From contig JAFFSR010000230.1 in NCBI GenBank assembly GCA_017163975.1, positions 186,001-250,000 of the forward strand: 64,000 nucleotides of DNA, written 5' to 3'. Position numbers and translations under genes: made by a program. Below, piece after piece: positions 1-10,942 of this stretch (its first letter is position 1; every line of letters starts with the position of its first letter). Origin of the DNA: Anastatus disparis. Lineage: Eukaryota; Arthropoda; Insecta; Hymenoptera; Eupelmidae. The notes under the pieces were generated by a model, which saw only the letters and a list, made by a program, of their open reading frames with translations, ran no database searches and was not told the DNA's origin.

Positions 1-420
1 ACAAATGTAGATTATATGAGTTCAACGATTTTATTAAAAAATAGCTATATCTCGCGAAAAGGAACAGTTACGATTTCTTGTTTAGCGGAAAATGATTGAG
101 AAAAATATTACGAAAATTATCGCGGAGGAATTTCTTATCGACAAAAAATTTTGTTGAAAAGTTCTTCCTGCCACCCGTGTATTACGGACACCCTAAACGC
201 AAATCATTGCTGTGGCTCACTAAATCAATATTTTTAGACATGTAGCACCTTATTTCAAAGCTAAAAGAAAGAACTTTGAAATGATATAGAATGAGGTTGA
301 TTACGATCAATCTTTGCTAAATGCGCGCGAAGTTACGAAAATGTTAAAAATGAACTAACCTTATTATTCCTGGTAATTATAACATTTTGAACCTGGATAC
401 AAGTTTAATTAGAATTTTCA
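1..420. other. AT-rich stretch without a gene
   Basis: No reading frame, RNA gene or repeat boundary could be supported here. The sequence is AT-rich and runs into the foldback element that begins at 421. Confidence 0.6.
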
Positions 421-812
421 TTAAGACCAGGCTGGAGTAGAATCTGATACCGACCGAGTAACAATTGAGTTTTTGTTATTTACTGAAGTATTAATCGGTG
501 CATCTTCAAAGTAAAGGTTGAGCGCAATAGATATTATTATTATGAACATCTATGCAGAAGAAGAAAAAATTCTACCGTTTTGTTTTTGAGAAAAGTAAGA
601 AACGCCGAAGTAAAAGTTTATGTTTATAATATTTTCGCGTTCCTTACTTTTTTCAAAAACAAAGCGGTGGATTTTTTTTTCTTGTGCATACAAATTTGTA
701 ATAATGATATCTATTGCGCTTAAACTTTAATTTGCAGATACACCGATTAATACTTGAGTAAATAACAAGAATCTCAATGAGACAAGGATAGCGAAGCCGG
801 TCTGCTCTTAAT
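421..812. mobile_element. Foldback MITE, about 390 bp
   Basis: The two halves are imperfect inverted copies of each other. The left arm (TTAAGACCAGGCTGG, then a stretch around GTTATTTACTGAAGTATTAA) is mirrored by the right arm ending GGTCTGCTCTTAA. The match runs almost to the centre near 610. There is no coding capacity, so this is a non-autonomous hairpin-type DNA element. The exact ends and target duplication are not certain because the termini are diverged. Confidence 0.7.
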
Positions 813-1113
813 TATATATTGTAACTAATTTTTATAATTTATTTATGATTAAAATAAACAAAAAGATAGTCATTAATAATTTCAAATATTTGTAAAGTAA
901 TAATGAAAATTGTTTTCTTAATTTTCTTTACATTTTTCGGTTTTTTATGCAAAACATTTTTTTCGTTATTAAATATATTTTTATTTCCTCTCTAACAATA
1001 AACTGCTAAGATTTTTACGCAGATATATTTTTCAGATATCACAAAAGAAGTCAATAAACAAAGGATGATCAGAAGACATAAATTTTTATATAAATAAACA
1101 TTGAATTTCAGCA

Positions 1114-1680
1114 ATATGGCTGATTCCATTTTCAATCGAACAGTCAGTATACACTCAAGTCACCAATTACTGCGCTGATGAAGTATGTTATTCCACCCTA
1201 AAAATAAGGGTATACGTATTTTTTTATTTTGCTGAAATATCCAAATTGCATCAGATATGCACTTTTGAAAATTGCATACAAAAACTAAATGTTAAAACTG
1301 AAAATGTTGAGAATAACTTTAGAGGGCTATCGTTTTACCAATTTTCAATGAATTTTGGTAAACCTTATTTTGTTTTATTATGTTTTAAGCCCTCTTTAAT
1401 TCAGTGCAAGAAATTTTAAAAAATACTAAAAAATGACTAAGATATGTGCATTTTACCAAAAAATGCACTTTTTATGCACATGCATTTTTCTCGAAAAACC
1501 CATTTTTTTTTTGCTGAAATTTTTTGTGCTCATAGAGGACCAAATTACCTATCTAATGGTACTTGGTTGATCTTGTACTTATTTGTTTGAAGCGAGAAAA
1601 AAAAATTCACAAATTTTATTGGTGAAAAATTTTTGTATATACGTTCGGAAATTTTAAGCAATGTAGATTTAAACACTATC
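1114..1680 (+). repeat. Left terminal inverted repeat of the Sola-like element
   Basis: Inverted copy of 4372-4944, matching over nearly its whole length with scattered substitutions. Shared landmarks are AATCGAACAGTCAGTATACAC near the outer end and CCAAGTACCATTAGAT, seen as its complement, further in. Similarity fades near AAGCAATGT at about 1660-1665. Confidence 0.85.
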
Positions 1681-1893
1681 CTTCTTTTAGCATTACCCAG
1701 GAACAACGACGTGGACGTAGAAGGTTTCTGTTCCCTTCGGGGTGCTTTTTTAAAGTGAGTTCCCCTTGCCTCTCAGTGTTGGGATGCGTCAAAAATATAA
1801 TTATAAATAATTACTTTTTTTTATTTTTGCACTTATTATTTTTAGTTCTAAGTGTAGCCTTACGACGTTTGACTTTTTTTCTTGTCTTTCACT

Positions 1894-3948
1894 TTAGTCA
1901 GTGCATGTATAGCTGTTCTGCCAACAAATATATGCGATTTCAATTCCCCAAGTTGTTTTAACCACATATGACTTTTTTTGAATCCCATTATATTTAGGAA
2001 CTGTACTCCATTCAATATTTTTTTCTTTTCTAAATTTTTCAATTTCATTTATTGGTAATAATATGATTTTGATTGCACTGGTGTACTTTTGAACCCAATT
2101 TATAAAATCGTCAGCATTTTGTATCGATTCTTCATGAACTCTTTTTAAGTTATGTAAAGTAGCATAATGCTTTAGAAGCCCACCTATTCCATCAACGGCT
2201 CCTTTCCCATGACCAGTCACAGAAAATAACCATTTCATTTGATAAGAAAAATGTTTGAATTCATGTAGCTGAAAACGATTTTTAAATTGGCTTGCAGCTC
2301 TATCTGATATAATAGTGACTTTAGTAACTAAATCATTTTTCATAAGATCGATAATTTTATTTATTGCTAATAGCGCATATGCAGTATCATGCTTTTGTTC
2401 GTCACTAACGATCGCAAAGCTTTGCGTTATCTCTCCTTGGTAACAGACTGCAGTAAAAATAGAAATTTGGTTATTTACCCAATGATTTCCCTGAATCGCT
2501 TTATTATTTATTACAGACCAATTTCCTGCAAAATCAACGTGGATAATTAACTTAGTAGGATCAGCTTTACCTTCTTCTTTTTCTTTTTTTATAGCTTCAC
2601 GTTGAATATTTTTTATGTATACGTGAATACTTGCTTTTAGTGCGCAGATTGAAAATTTTTCTTTAAAAACTGATAAGCTTACTGTTTGTTTGATAAGATT
2701 ACCATTATCCCACAAAGCAAACGTAATTTCATCTTCACAATTTTCTTTCAGTTTTAACAATTCTAATGTGATACCCTCACTACCGGGGCAATAATTGCAT
2801 TCTTGCAAGAAACACGAATCAGATGGTTCAGAACACAACATAGCGTTAGTTATTTATGAACGAATTAAATCTAATTCAGAATTATTATCGCCTCTAAAAC
2901 GAATTAAACTTGTAAGAAACAGTTGAAAATTTTTGCAATGTACACAAAGACAAGTTTCCTTCACAGGGCTTGTTAAGACGAAACTTGGTCTTAGACTATA
3001 GAATTTCGATTTTCCTATTTGTAAGTTTGGATTTTCTTGTCTTAATTGACTATATGTTTCTTTTAAGCTTCGAGTAAGAAACCGTTTAACTTTTTTAGTT
3101 TTTATATTATTAACTTTAACAGTAACAACATCAGATTTATTTGGACTTTGTCTACTACAATTAAAATCATCATTTAAAAAATATTCCATAGCGATATTTT
3201 TTGTATTTTCATCAATAGGATGACCAGTATATGAATCTGGCTCCGAATAAACTTCTTTATTTTTGACGAGATTTCTTGATTTATTTATCATATACTCGCT
3301 TATATTCGGGAATAGTGAGCAAATTTTTATTTTGCTTAATTTTGAAGGTAGTAGAGTTAGAAGTTTTATTTTCTCCGAAACAGAAGAACATTTTTCTAAA
3401 GCCGATTTAAAATTTTCTACAAATTCGTTCCAATAGTTTTCAGTCGAACTTTTGTCCGATTCTATTGATTTAACTGAAATGCCATACGCATCTTCTAATT
3501 TACTTCCGACAGTAGCAGAAAAAGCTGAAATTAAAGATTTTTTCTTTTTAGATACGTAATTTTCTGTTAAATTTTTAGGTATTGCAGTTTTTCTTTTTAG
3601 CGGCGAGACGCATTGAGGTAAAATTGTATTAATACTCTCGTTAAATTCCTGTATTCGTTTGGGTGTCTTGGGGATAAAATCATCATGTTTTCCGCTAAAA
3701 AGTTCAGTGATTTCATTTTCAGATGTAGATTCAAGATCACTTAAAATCATTTTTGATATGCGTTCATGGCAATTTTCGCATACATTAGTAGAGGGCAGTA
3801 TCTTTAAATCTGGATAAAGCTGTGCCAAATTAATGGCCAAATCTTCCAACGGTCTAAAACATAAATTTCTGCTTTTATAAACTACCTTCTTATGCATTTG
3901 AAAAAAATCGGGACATCGAATTCTTGTAGAAGAGTGAATTTTGGACAT
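1894..3948 (-). pseudogene. DDE/D transposase-like protein, one in-frame stop
   Basis: Two minus-strand open stretches, 3948-2854 (364 residues) and 2841-1894 (315 residues), lie in the same frame. They are separated only by a TAA at 2854-2856 and a few codons, so this is one gene of about 680 codons with a single nonsense change. The N-terminal half has a CxxC..H motif (CENCHERI) that may bind zinc. The join region is cysteine-rich (CLCVHC and then CNYCPG). The C-terminal half has an acidic triad of the RNase-H fold type: D in HVDFAGNW, D in SDRAASQFKNRF, and a conserved HGKGAVDGIGG block. Proteins with this SD-AASQFKNRF plus HGKG-DGIGG signature occur widely in invertebrate genomes as unnamed transposon proteins. 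Function as the transposase of the surrounding element is inferred from its position between the long inverted repeats. Confidence 0.75.
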
Positions 3949-4135
3949 CGTAATTGCAGAGTTTTGTTTACTTTTTCACAAGTCTGAAAAGTATCTTCCA
4001 AAGCAGACGTAAGAATAACTAGCTTGTATATAACAATTCTAATATGCTGTTTTGGTTACGCGAGGTATTTGTCCGCGAATGAGCCTCCTATTGTCTGTAC
4101 ATCGAAACATACATAATATAGATATACACGAATAG

Positions 4136-4177
4136 AATTATTATTTTCCATTTTTGATATTTATTTTTATATTACGA

Positions 4178-4252
<75 letters not shown>

Positions 4253-4289
4253 TCGTAATATAAAAATAAATATCAAAAAATGGAAAATA

Positions 4290-4291
<2 letters not shown>
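4136..4291. repeat. Near-perfect palindrome with a TA-repeat loop
   Basis: About 48 bp on the left, from TTATTTTCCATTTTTGATA to TTACGAATTTTT, is repeated as its complement on the right. The two arms flank an uninterrupted TA dinucleotide run of some 60 bp. It lies between the transposase gene start and the right terminal repeat. The structure could extrude as a cruciform. Confidence 0.85.
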
Positions 4292-4321
<30 letters not shown>

Positions 4322-4371
4322 CACTATTGATGATATATACATACATACAAAGGTAAACAAATGACGAGCGA

Positions 4372-4944
4372 AGCATGCGATAGCGTTGGAATGAACATTG
4401 CTTAAGACTTTCGAACGTATATACAAAAATTTTTCACCAATAAAATTTGTGAATTTTTTTTTTCGCTTTAAACAAATAAGTACGAGATCAACCAAGTACC
4501 ATTAGATATGTAATTTGGTCCTCTATGAGCACAAAAAATTTCAGCAAAAAAAAAATGGGTTTTTCGAGAAAAATGCATGTGCATAAAAAGTGCATTTTTT
4601 GGTAAAATGCACATATCTTAGTCATTTTTTAGTATTTTTTAAAATTTCTTGCACTGAATTAAAGAGGGCTTAAAACATAATAAAACAAAATAAGGTTTAC
4701 CAAAATTCATTGAAAATTGGTAAAACGATAGCCCCCTAAAGTTATTCTCAACATTTTCAGTTTTAACATTTAGTTTTTGTATGCAATTTTCAAAAGTGCA
4801 AATCTGATGCAATTTTGATATTTCAGCTGAATAAAAAAATACGTATACCCTTATTTTTAGGGTAGAATAACATACTCCATTAGCGCAGTAATTGGTGACT
4901 TGAGTGTATACTGACTGTTCGATTTGAAATGGAATCAGGCATAT
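4372..4944 (-). repeat. Right terminal inverted repeat of the Sola-like element
   Basis: Mate of 1114-1680. Both copies carry the same A-rich and T-rich runs and the same GGGTATACGTATTT block, so they were identical arms that have since gathered point changes and small indels. Confidence 0.85.
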
Positions 4945-5112
4945 AGCATTTCATATATTAGATAGATTTAAGTTATTATTACTAGCAATTATTCGATTTG
5001 AAATCTGTGGACACTTTTAATTTCTATTAGAATGAATAATACTCCTTTTTATTTTATCAAAAAAACTTTCGGCTATGAATAATGATGAATATTTTGCAAG
5101 TAATAATAAGAA

Positions 5113-6135
5113 TTGTTTTTAAATTTTGAAAAATTTTTTTGTCATGTGGAAACATTGTTTTATTTTTTAAAATATCAAATACTCGGATGGATTAACTCAT
5201 ATTCATCAGGTAGGAAACAAATGGTTTTCACACATTTAAAGGAGGAATCGAATTGGCTAACAACCAATCAAGGAGTACCTCAGGATTCGGTGCTGAGGCC
5301 TCTGTTGTTTTGCCTTTACGTGAATGACGTACGTGACGCACTAGACTCCGGTTGCGTCGGGCATCTGCTGTATGCGGACGATTTTCAAATTTATACACAG
5401 GTCCCTTATGATGATGTGGACAAGGGGATTTGTATTTTACAGAGAGCGGCCAGGGCGGTGTCGGGGTGGGCTGGTGTTTCTCTCACTTAAAATGCTAGTA
5501 AAACAAAGGCGATCGTCTTTGGAAGTAATCGTTTTACTAAAAATTTTTATTCGGGCAAGCCAAGGACGATTGACCTGGGGAGCGGTATCAGTATTCCTTT
5601 CTCTGACACCATTACGAGCCTTGGTGTTGTACTCGACTCTAAACTGTCGTGGGAACCGCATATTAATATGTTGACTAAAAAATTCAATAGAGTGATTTAT
5701 AGCCTGCGGTTTTTCCGTCGGTACACCACTGAGGCTCTGCGTAAGCAGCTCGCAACCGCCCTGCTGTTTCCACATCTTAATTACTGATCAGTGGTTTTGC
5801 TCGATACTTCGCAGCAGTTACGAAGACGGCTACAGACAATGCAAAATTCATGTGTGGGATATGTATAAGGTGTGAGGATGGGTGATCACATCTCTCCCCA
5901 TAGACATGCTTTGAGAATATCTAGTAGGTCTCTTCACTAGATATATACCCAGACCGAACACTAGGGGTGAGATTAAATATCTTGCGGTGCCCTTAATGCG
6001 TACTGAGACTGGAAGAAATTCCTTTCAAGTTCAAGGTGCGCATTTTTGGAACTGTCTACCTGCTGATGCGAAATCTTCCATCAATCAGCAGGTTTAAAGC
6101 CGCTCTGAGGAGGTATTTACTCGACCTCGATTAAA
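5113..6135 (+). pseudogene. LINE reverse transcriptase fragment, copy 1
   Basis: 5'-truncated ORF2 of a non-LTR retrotransposon. The first frame (5113-5490) shows RT blocks: SYSSGRKQ, GVPQDSVLRPLLF (normally GVPQGSVLGPLLF) and the catalytic YADD. A stop in SLT* and frameshifts follow. The reading then resumes in another frame with the thumb region (IDLGSGISIPF, LDSKLSWEPHINM, FRRYTTEALRKQL) and the C-terminal block (MGDHISPHRHA, then degenerate). The pattern fits the Jockey/CR1-type group of LINEs; the exact clade is not resolved. A related, differently damaged copy lies on the other strand at 54835-56400. Confidence 0.85.
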
Positions 6136-6600
6136 CAGTATTATTTTCGGACTATATCATATGTGTGTTAATTCATTATGTGATGTACCTTTTATAGATT
6201 TAAGGCATAATTGTATTTATTGGCGTGAATGTAGGATGTGTGTGCATAGAGTGAATGATTATATTTTTATCAGATTGACTTGTATATTACTGTACATTCA
6301 ACTTTACTGTGATTTTAACTTAAAACTGCTGATATTTCGACTGCGCTCTTCACACGCTTGATTTTATGTAATTCTTTTGACTGATAGATATTTGAGACTG
6401 ATTTTTAACTATATGATTTATACTCTTTGCGTGTATTACTCGTGTTATCTGTGATATCACTTTTATTTAATTTATTGACTTACTATTACAGTATTACTAT
6501 CTCTATTATGTTTTATGACTGTGATATCACACTGTACTATTTTAATTTTATATATGCAAGGCTATTTCAAGTATTTTATGTATTTTTAACTTCATTAGTA
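6136..6600 (+). other. 3' untranslated tail of LINE copy 1
   Basis: Non-coding, and shared as an inverted copy with the tail of the second LINE (about 55195 down to 54835). Shared landmarks include the block after the last coding residues (ACTATATCATATGTGTGTTAATT), the double GTGATATCA motif, and TATATATGCAAGGCTATTT near the 3' end. Similarity stops near 6595, which I take as the LINE 3' end. No poly(A) tail is obvious. Confidence 0.7.
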
Positions 6601-7274
6601 ATTTTACCCGCTCTTTTCATAATTATAATACAAAATAAAACAATATCCAATATCTAATATAAAGAAAAAGCGTTTATTTTTACGAAAATATTTATTTCTT
6701 TAAGCGTTTATTTATACTAAATCCAATGATTTTTATAAATAAAATATATATTGTTACATCCACTTAATCACGGATGTATGAAAAATCTTTTCATAATTTT
6801 TTTTATCTCTTTTCTATTAATTTTTTTATTTTTAGCTCTAGACATATAATTATGTATATTTGCAATTCTTTTTCCGAATAACATTAATAGATATATATAA
6901 GTAAATAAATCAATCTACTGGTAATAAGGAATATGCTGTATTAGAAAATAAGTTTAAATTCTTGTAATAGTTTTAAGAGAAGAGCAGTAAGTTCGCGCGC
7001 TATATACGCTACCTCAGCATTTTTAGGCGCGATAAGAAGATATCTTCTGTCACCGAATGTAAGATTTTAAAGAGTTTTTCACGCCCGAACTGACCAATGA
7101 CACTCTTTTAAATTTTGACAAACTTGCATTTTTTTCACTAGATTTGTACCTCTCTTGCAGAGAAAAATCCTATATTATATTAAAGTAAAACCACTTTTTT
7201 TCTGTTTCTCCGGTTCTCTGATTCTCCGCATTTGTTAAATGTGTCTAATCTTTTGGTAATGAGAGTAACAATTT
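6601..7274. other. AT-rich stretch without a gene
   Basis: No supported gene. It lies between the LINE tail and the first satellite units. Confidence 0.5.
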
Positions 7275-7395
7275 TTAATTGGGCCCTATATAATTAGTCC
7301 TTATTAGTCATAAGTATCTTTTTGGGCCCAATATTTTTTTGGCCTCTATATTTTTTTGGGCTTCATATTTTTTGGGCCTTATATTTTCTTGCGCC
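7275..7395 (+). repeat. Left remnant of the GGGCC-TATATTTTTTT satellite
   Basis: A handful of units of the type TTTTTGGGCCxxATATTTTTTT. They are the same units that fill 19313-22471. The array is cut at 7395 by the 5' LTR of element 1 and continues directly after its 3' LTR. Confidence 0.85.
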
Positions 7396-7734
7396 TGCTA
7401 CGTACATTATATTGTACGTATATTATAGTATAAAAGATAATATAAGGTAGAAACTCAGAGAAATGCGACTCCGAGTTTCCGGACCAAGAGTCGCACGATG
7501 CGCGAAGTGCTGATTCGGCACTTCGTCGCGGGCAACTTACATCGTCGTTTTAGACAACGACGAGCGACAGACCATCGCCGGACGCGCTAGAACACAGTAG
7601 TAACTAGTCTCTCTCTCTCACTGTATTTACTTTATAATAAATAACAGACAACTTCATATTAATTCTCTCGTTAATTTATTTTTGCATCCTCACACTCCCC
7701 ATAGGAGTGCGTATCAAGTAAATCCCACGTAACA
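7396..7734 (+). repeat. 5' LTR of element 1
   Basis: 339 bp, starting TGCTACGTACATT and ending GCACGTAACA-type sequence with terminal CA. By eye it differs from the 3' LTR at about nine positions plus a 2-bp difference in a CT run. It holds four short inverted repeats in a row: ACGTACA..TGTACGT, GAAACTC..GAGTTTC, CGAAGTGC..GCACTTCG and TCGTCGTT..AACGACGA. These would fold strongly in RNA. Confidence 0.92.
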
Positions 7735-7744
7735 TAATATTTTT

Positions 7745-7764
7745 TGGTGGCAGCGGTGTGGGAT
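7745..7764 (+). other. Primer-binding site of element 1, tRNA-Leu-like
   Basis: TGGTGGCAGCGGTGTGGGAT begins ten bases after the LTR. It starts with the TGG expected for pairing with a tRNA CCA end. Apart from one extra base it is complementary to a 3' tRNA end of the CCCACCGCTGCCACCA type, known for leucine tRNAs. The isoacceptor is inferred. Confidence 0.6.
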
Positions 7765-8624
7765 ACGCAACGAGGATTTCAGCAAAAAATAAGAGAGAGA
7801 TAATTCGATTAATTGAATACAGCGAGCAAATAGATTTTTTTTAGCAATTTTTCTTATTATTAAATATTTTTTAAAATCGTGTCGCGAGTTAGCAACGAAG
7901 AAGATCGGAACGAGAGGAAGGAAGGAAGGAAGGACGTCCGAAAATATTATCCGAAGAAATGAGAGTGCTTTTTATCACGCTGCTCACTCTCTGCTGTAAC
8001 AAGTGAGTAGAAATTAAATAATGCATATTAAAGTGTCCCAAGGGGTAGTATAGCTTCTTAAAGTGAATATAAAGCGAACTCGCAATAGAACAAATAATGT
8101 TAGAATATTGACTTTGGAAAAAAAAATCGTTAAATAAAAGTGATTAGTGCGTGAATATAATTACGCGAACTAGGAGTGTCGGCCGGTAATAAGTAAATAT
8201 TTAAAAATTATAAGTAATGTTGTGAAAAAAAGGGATAATTCAAATTAGTGCATACGTGAAAAGGAAAAATAAATATTTTTGGTTCTATCAATTTTCATTA
8301 GGGTTCTTAGTGAAATAAAATAAATTTTTATCATTCGTGTGCTGAAACAAATAATAGTTATTGCCGTAGTTAAAAAAAAGAAAAGAGTTGTAGTCTAAAT
8401 ATTGGAAAATAATTTTAATAATAATTTCATAATTAACGTGATTTGTAGAAACATTTTTATGTCATAAATTGTCATTAATTACTAATAAATTTCCGTAAAT
8501 CAGAATAAAAAAAAAATCAGCGCACATAAGAAAACGTAAACGCTTCACCTTTTCACGTGTAATTTAAAGAGCAATAATAAAAATTTTAAGAAAAAGTTAA
8601 ATTGTGAAGTCTTATTTATCGAAC
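7765..8624 (+). other. Leader of element 1
   Basis: About 860 bases between primer site and gag without a coherent frame. It contains a short GGAA tandem run near 7916-7935. Nothing else was recognised. Confidence 0.5.
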
Positions 8625-10793
8625 ATGTCGCTCATTAATTTATTTTCGAAAAAGGACGGAAAAGCGATACGTGGGGGACGCTCCTTATCTCCTATAAGAA
8701 GTCCTCGCAGCGAGGAGTATGGAAAAAGAGTGGTTAGCGAAAACAGCGATAATCCTATAACTTCGTGTCCGTGAGGGAAATTCATGCCGATTTACGATTC
8801 AGGAAACACACAAGTATGGGGCACGCCGGAATCGCTAGACGGGTCAGAGAGAGGAATGAAATAAATGAGGAGAAGATATGCAATGTCCGCATCGCAAGGA
8901 CCCAATTTGCCGAAAACTACATCAGAAATTGTGAGAGGAATTGACGAAATGAGACGGGATATCGGTAGGGAACTGTCAGTGGGTGCAATGCAGCGGACAA
9001 ATATAATAGAGACAAATAGTGAATCGGAAGCAAATATGCAGTTAAAAAGAGCGGAACAGTTTGGAGCGGCGGAAGCTCATAAAAGAGCAAGTGCGTGGAT
9101 AACACCGGGACTAAACACAAACTTAAATCCAGAACAACTAACACGTCCGTCGATCCCGTATAATGGCACTTTTCTAACAAATACAAATTTTTCACAAAAT
9201 AGCCCGCAAACGTGGAATAACATACCAGCTCAAACTACTTCGAATTTTAATTTCAACACGCCAATCAACTATAATTACGCAATGAACGCACAACAAATAA
9301 ATTCAGCGCCGGGAATGCAGCTCGCAAATTTTCAAAATACGCCTTCTTTATCGTTACACCAAGCGATCAGACAAATTCCGACCTTTGACGGCAGCGTAGA
9401 TAAATTACCTTTATTCTGTTCAGTACTACGAAGCATGGTAAATAATTTCGGGCCGGGCTGTCAAATTTTCATTATGTATGAGTTAGCTACAAAACTCACT
9501 GGAAAAGCGGCGAATATTTTTACGGCGCGTTTGATGCAATACGAGTCAATAGAAGCTCTCATAGCAGACTTACAGGCACAGTGTAATAGCGTAACAATAT
9601 TAGAAGAGTTATCTACACAATTGAAAGTGATAACACAGCAGCAAGGCGAGTCAGCAACAGATTTTGGCGCGCGTGCACAAGCTCTATTGAATCGATTATT
9701 AACGATTTACGATACAATACCTGCATCAAATGTACAAGATCGATTAGCAAGGAAGCAATTAATAGAAACAGACGCCTTACAGTATTATTTGTTCGGATTA
9801 ATATCGCCCTTAGATATGCAAGTGCGTTGCGAAAAACCTCAGACGTTAAGAAAAGCTATACAACTTGCAGCCGATTTTGAAAATAAACAAAAGACGCGAC
9901 TTTTTGCACAGATGCAAAACTCATTTATAAACGGCCTGCAACCCGTGAATTCGGTAGAACAAAATACACAATCATTATCATTATGGTCTCAACCGAATAT
10001 TAATAACATGGTGCAAATGACACAAAATCAACATCAGTTATTAAATGCAAATAAAGTGTATGAAGCACGAATAAAAGCAATGCAAGCTACGCCTGTAAAA
10101 ATAGAAACAGGTACAAGTGCAGTTAAATGTAGCTATTGTGACAAAGAAGGCCATAAAGAAGGCGCGTGCATTAAGAAGAAATATGATAAAATACAATGCG
10201 CTTATTGCGATAAGATGGGGCACGCGACGGCAGAGTGTCAAATACTAAGAAATGATGCCGAAAATGGTATTATTCATGCACAAAATAAAAATAATTTACA
10301 AAATGTTAATAACGGTAAAAGAAATAGATCAAACGATAGCAAGAATTATACGAGTGGGCCGCGAAATAATTATAACAATAGAAATTTCAATAATAATAAT
10401 TACATTAGAAATTTTGATAATAATAATTACAATAGAAATTTTGATAGTAATAATTACAATAGAAATTTTGATAATAATAATTATGGCAGAAATAATTCTA
10501 ATAATAATTATAACAATGGAAATGCGGATAATAATTACAGAAATAGTTATAGTAGATTCAACAGTGGGTTCAATAGAAACAGAAACCATGACTCACGAAA
10601 TAATGAATATAATTATGATGCTCAAGGACCGCCGCGTTATAATAATAATGCACGTAATAATAATAAAAATGATATAGATTTTAATAGAGATCGTAGTAGA
10701 GACAATAGTCGCGAGAGATATCAGTATATCAGGAACGAGAATCAAACGCGCGACCCGGATAGAGAACGGGATTCGAACGCAAAGATAAATTAG
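8625..10793 (+). pseudogene. gag: gag of element 1, CCHC nucleocapsid type
   Basis: The long open part is 8865-10793 (642 residues). The same frame is open upstream to an ATG at 8625, interrupted only by TGA at 8772 and TAA at 8862, so the original start may be 8625. The capsid-like region is around residues 160-340 of the long part (IPTFDGSVDKLPLF marks its beginning). Two zinc knuckles follow: CSYCDKEGHKEGAC from residue 422 and CAYCDKMGHATAEC from residue 445, both C-x2-C-x4-H-x4-C. After them comes an asparagine-rich tail with a repeated NRNFDNNNY motif and then an arginine-rich end. Role: packages genomic RNA into particles. If initiation occurs at 8865 the protein is open throughout; that choice cannot be settled here. 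Confidence 0.85.
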
Positions 10794-10942
10794 AATAATA
10801 AAGGTGATAAAATAAACGAGCCTTTAAACTCGCAGGATGTCCGCCGCAATCCTCAGGCGCCGGGCAGGAATAAATTAATAATAATCAAAATATATTAAAT
10901 AATAGTAATAATGAGCATGTAAAAATTAGGCGCAAAATAAAC

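Larger units (their letters stand above)
1114..4944 (-). mobile_element. DNA transposon with long inverted repeats, Sola-like
   Basis: A 3.8-kb element bounded by inverted repeats of about 570 bp. Its outer ends read ATATGGCTGATTCC on the left and the near-complement GGAATCAGGCATAT on the right. The tetranucleotide AGCA flanks both ends (1110-1113 and 4945-4948) and is a plausible 4-bp target duplication. Inside is one minus-strand transposase-like gene (1894-3948) and a large TA-cored palindrome (4136-4291). Four-base duplications with a DDD/DDE-type transposase are typical of the Sola superfamily; that assignment is inference, because I recognise the protein type but cannot search it. Confidence 0.75.

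Noticed and set aside
4167..4495. Minus-strand frames with long Ile-Tyr runs (also at 18109-18463 and 25514-25780)
   Set aside because: They read through TA dinucleotide runs and are artefacts.
10252..10677. Ile-rich frames on both strands inside gag of element 1
   Set aside because: Off-frame readings of the Asn-rich AAT repeat.
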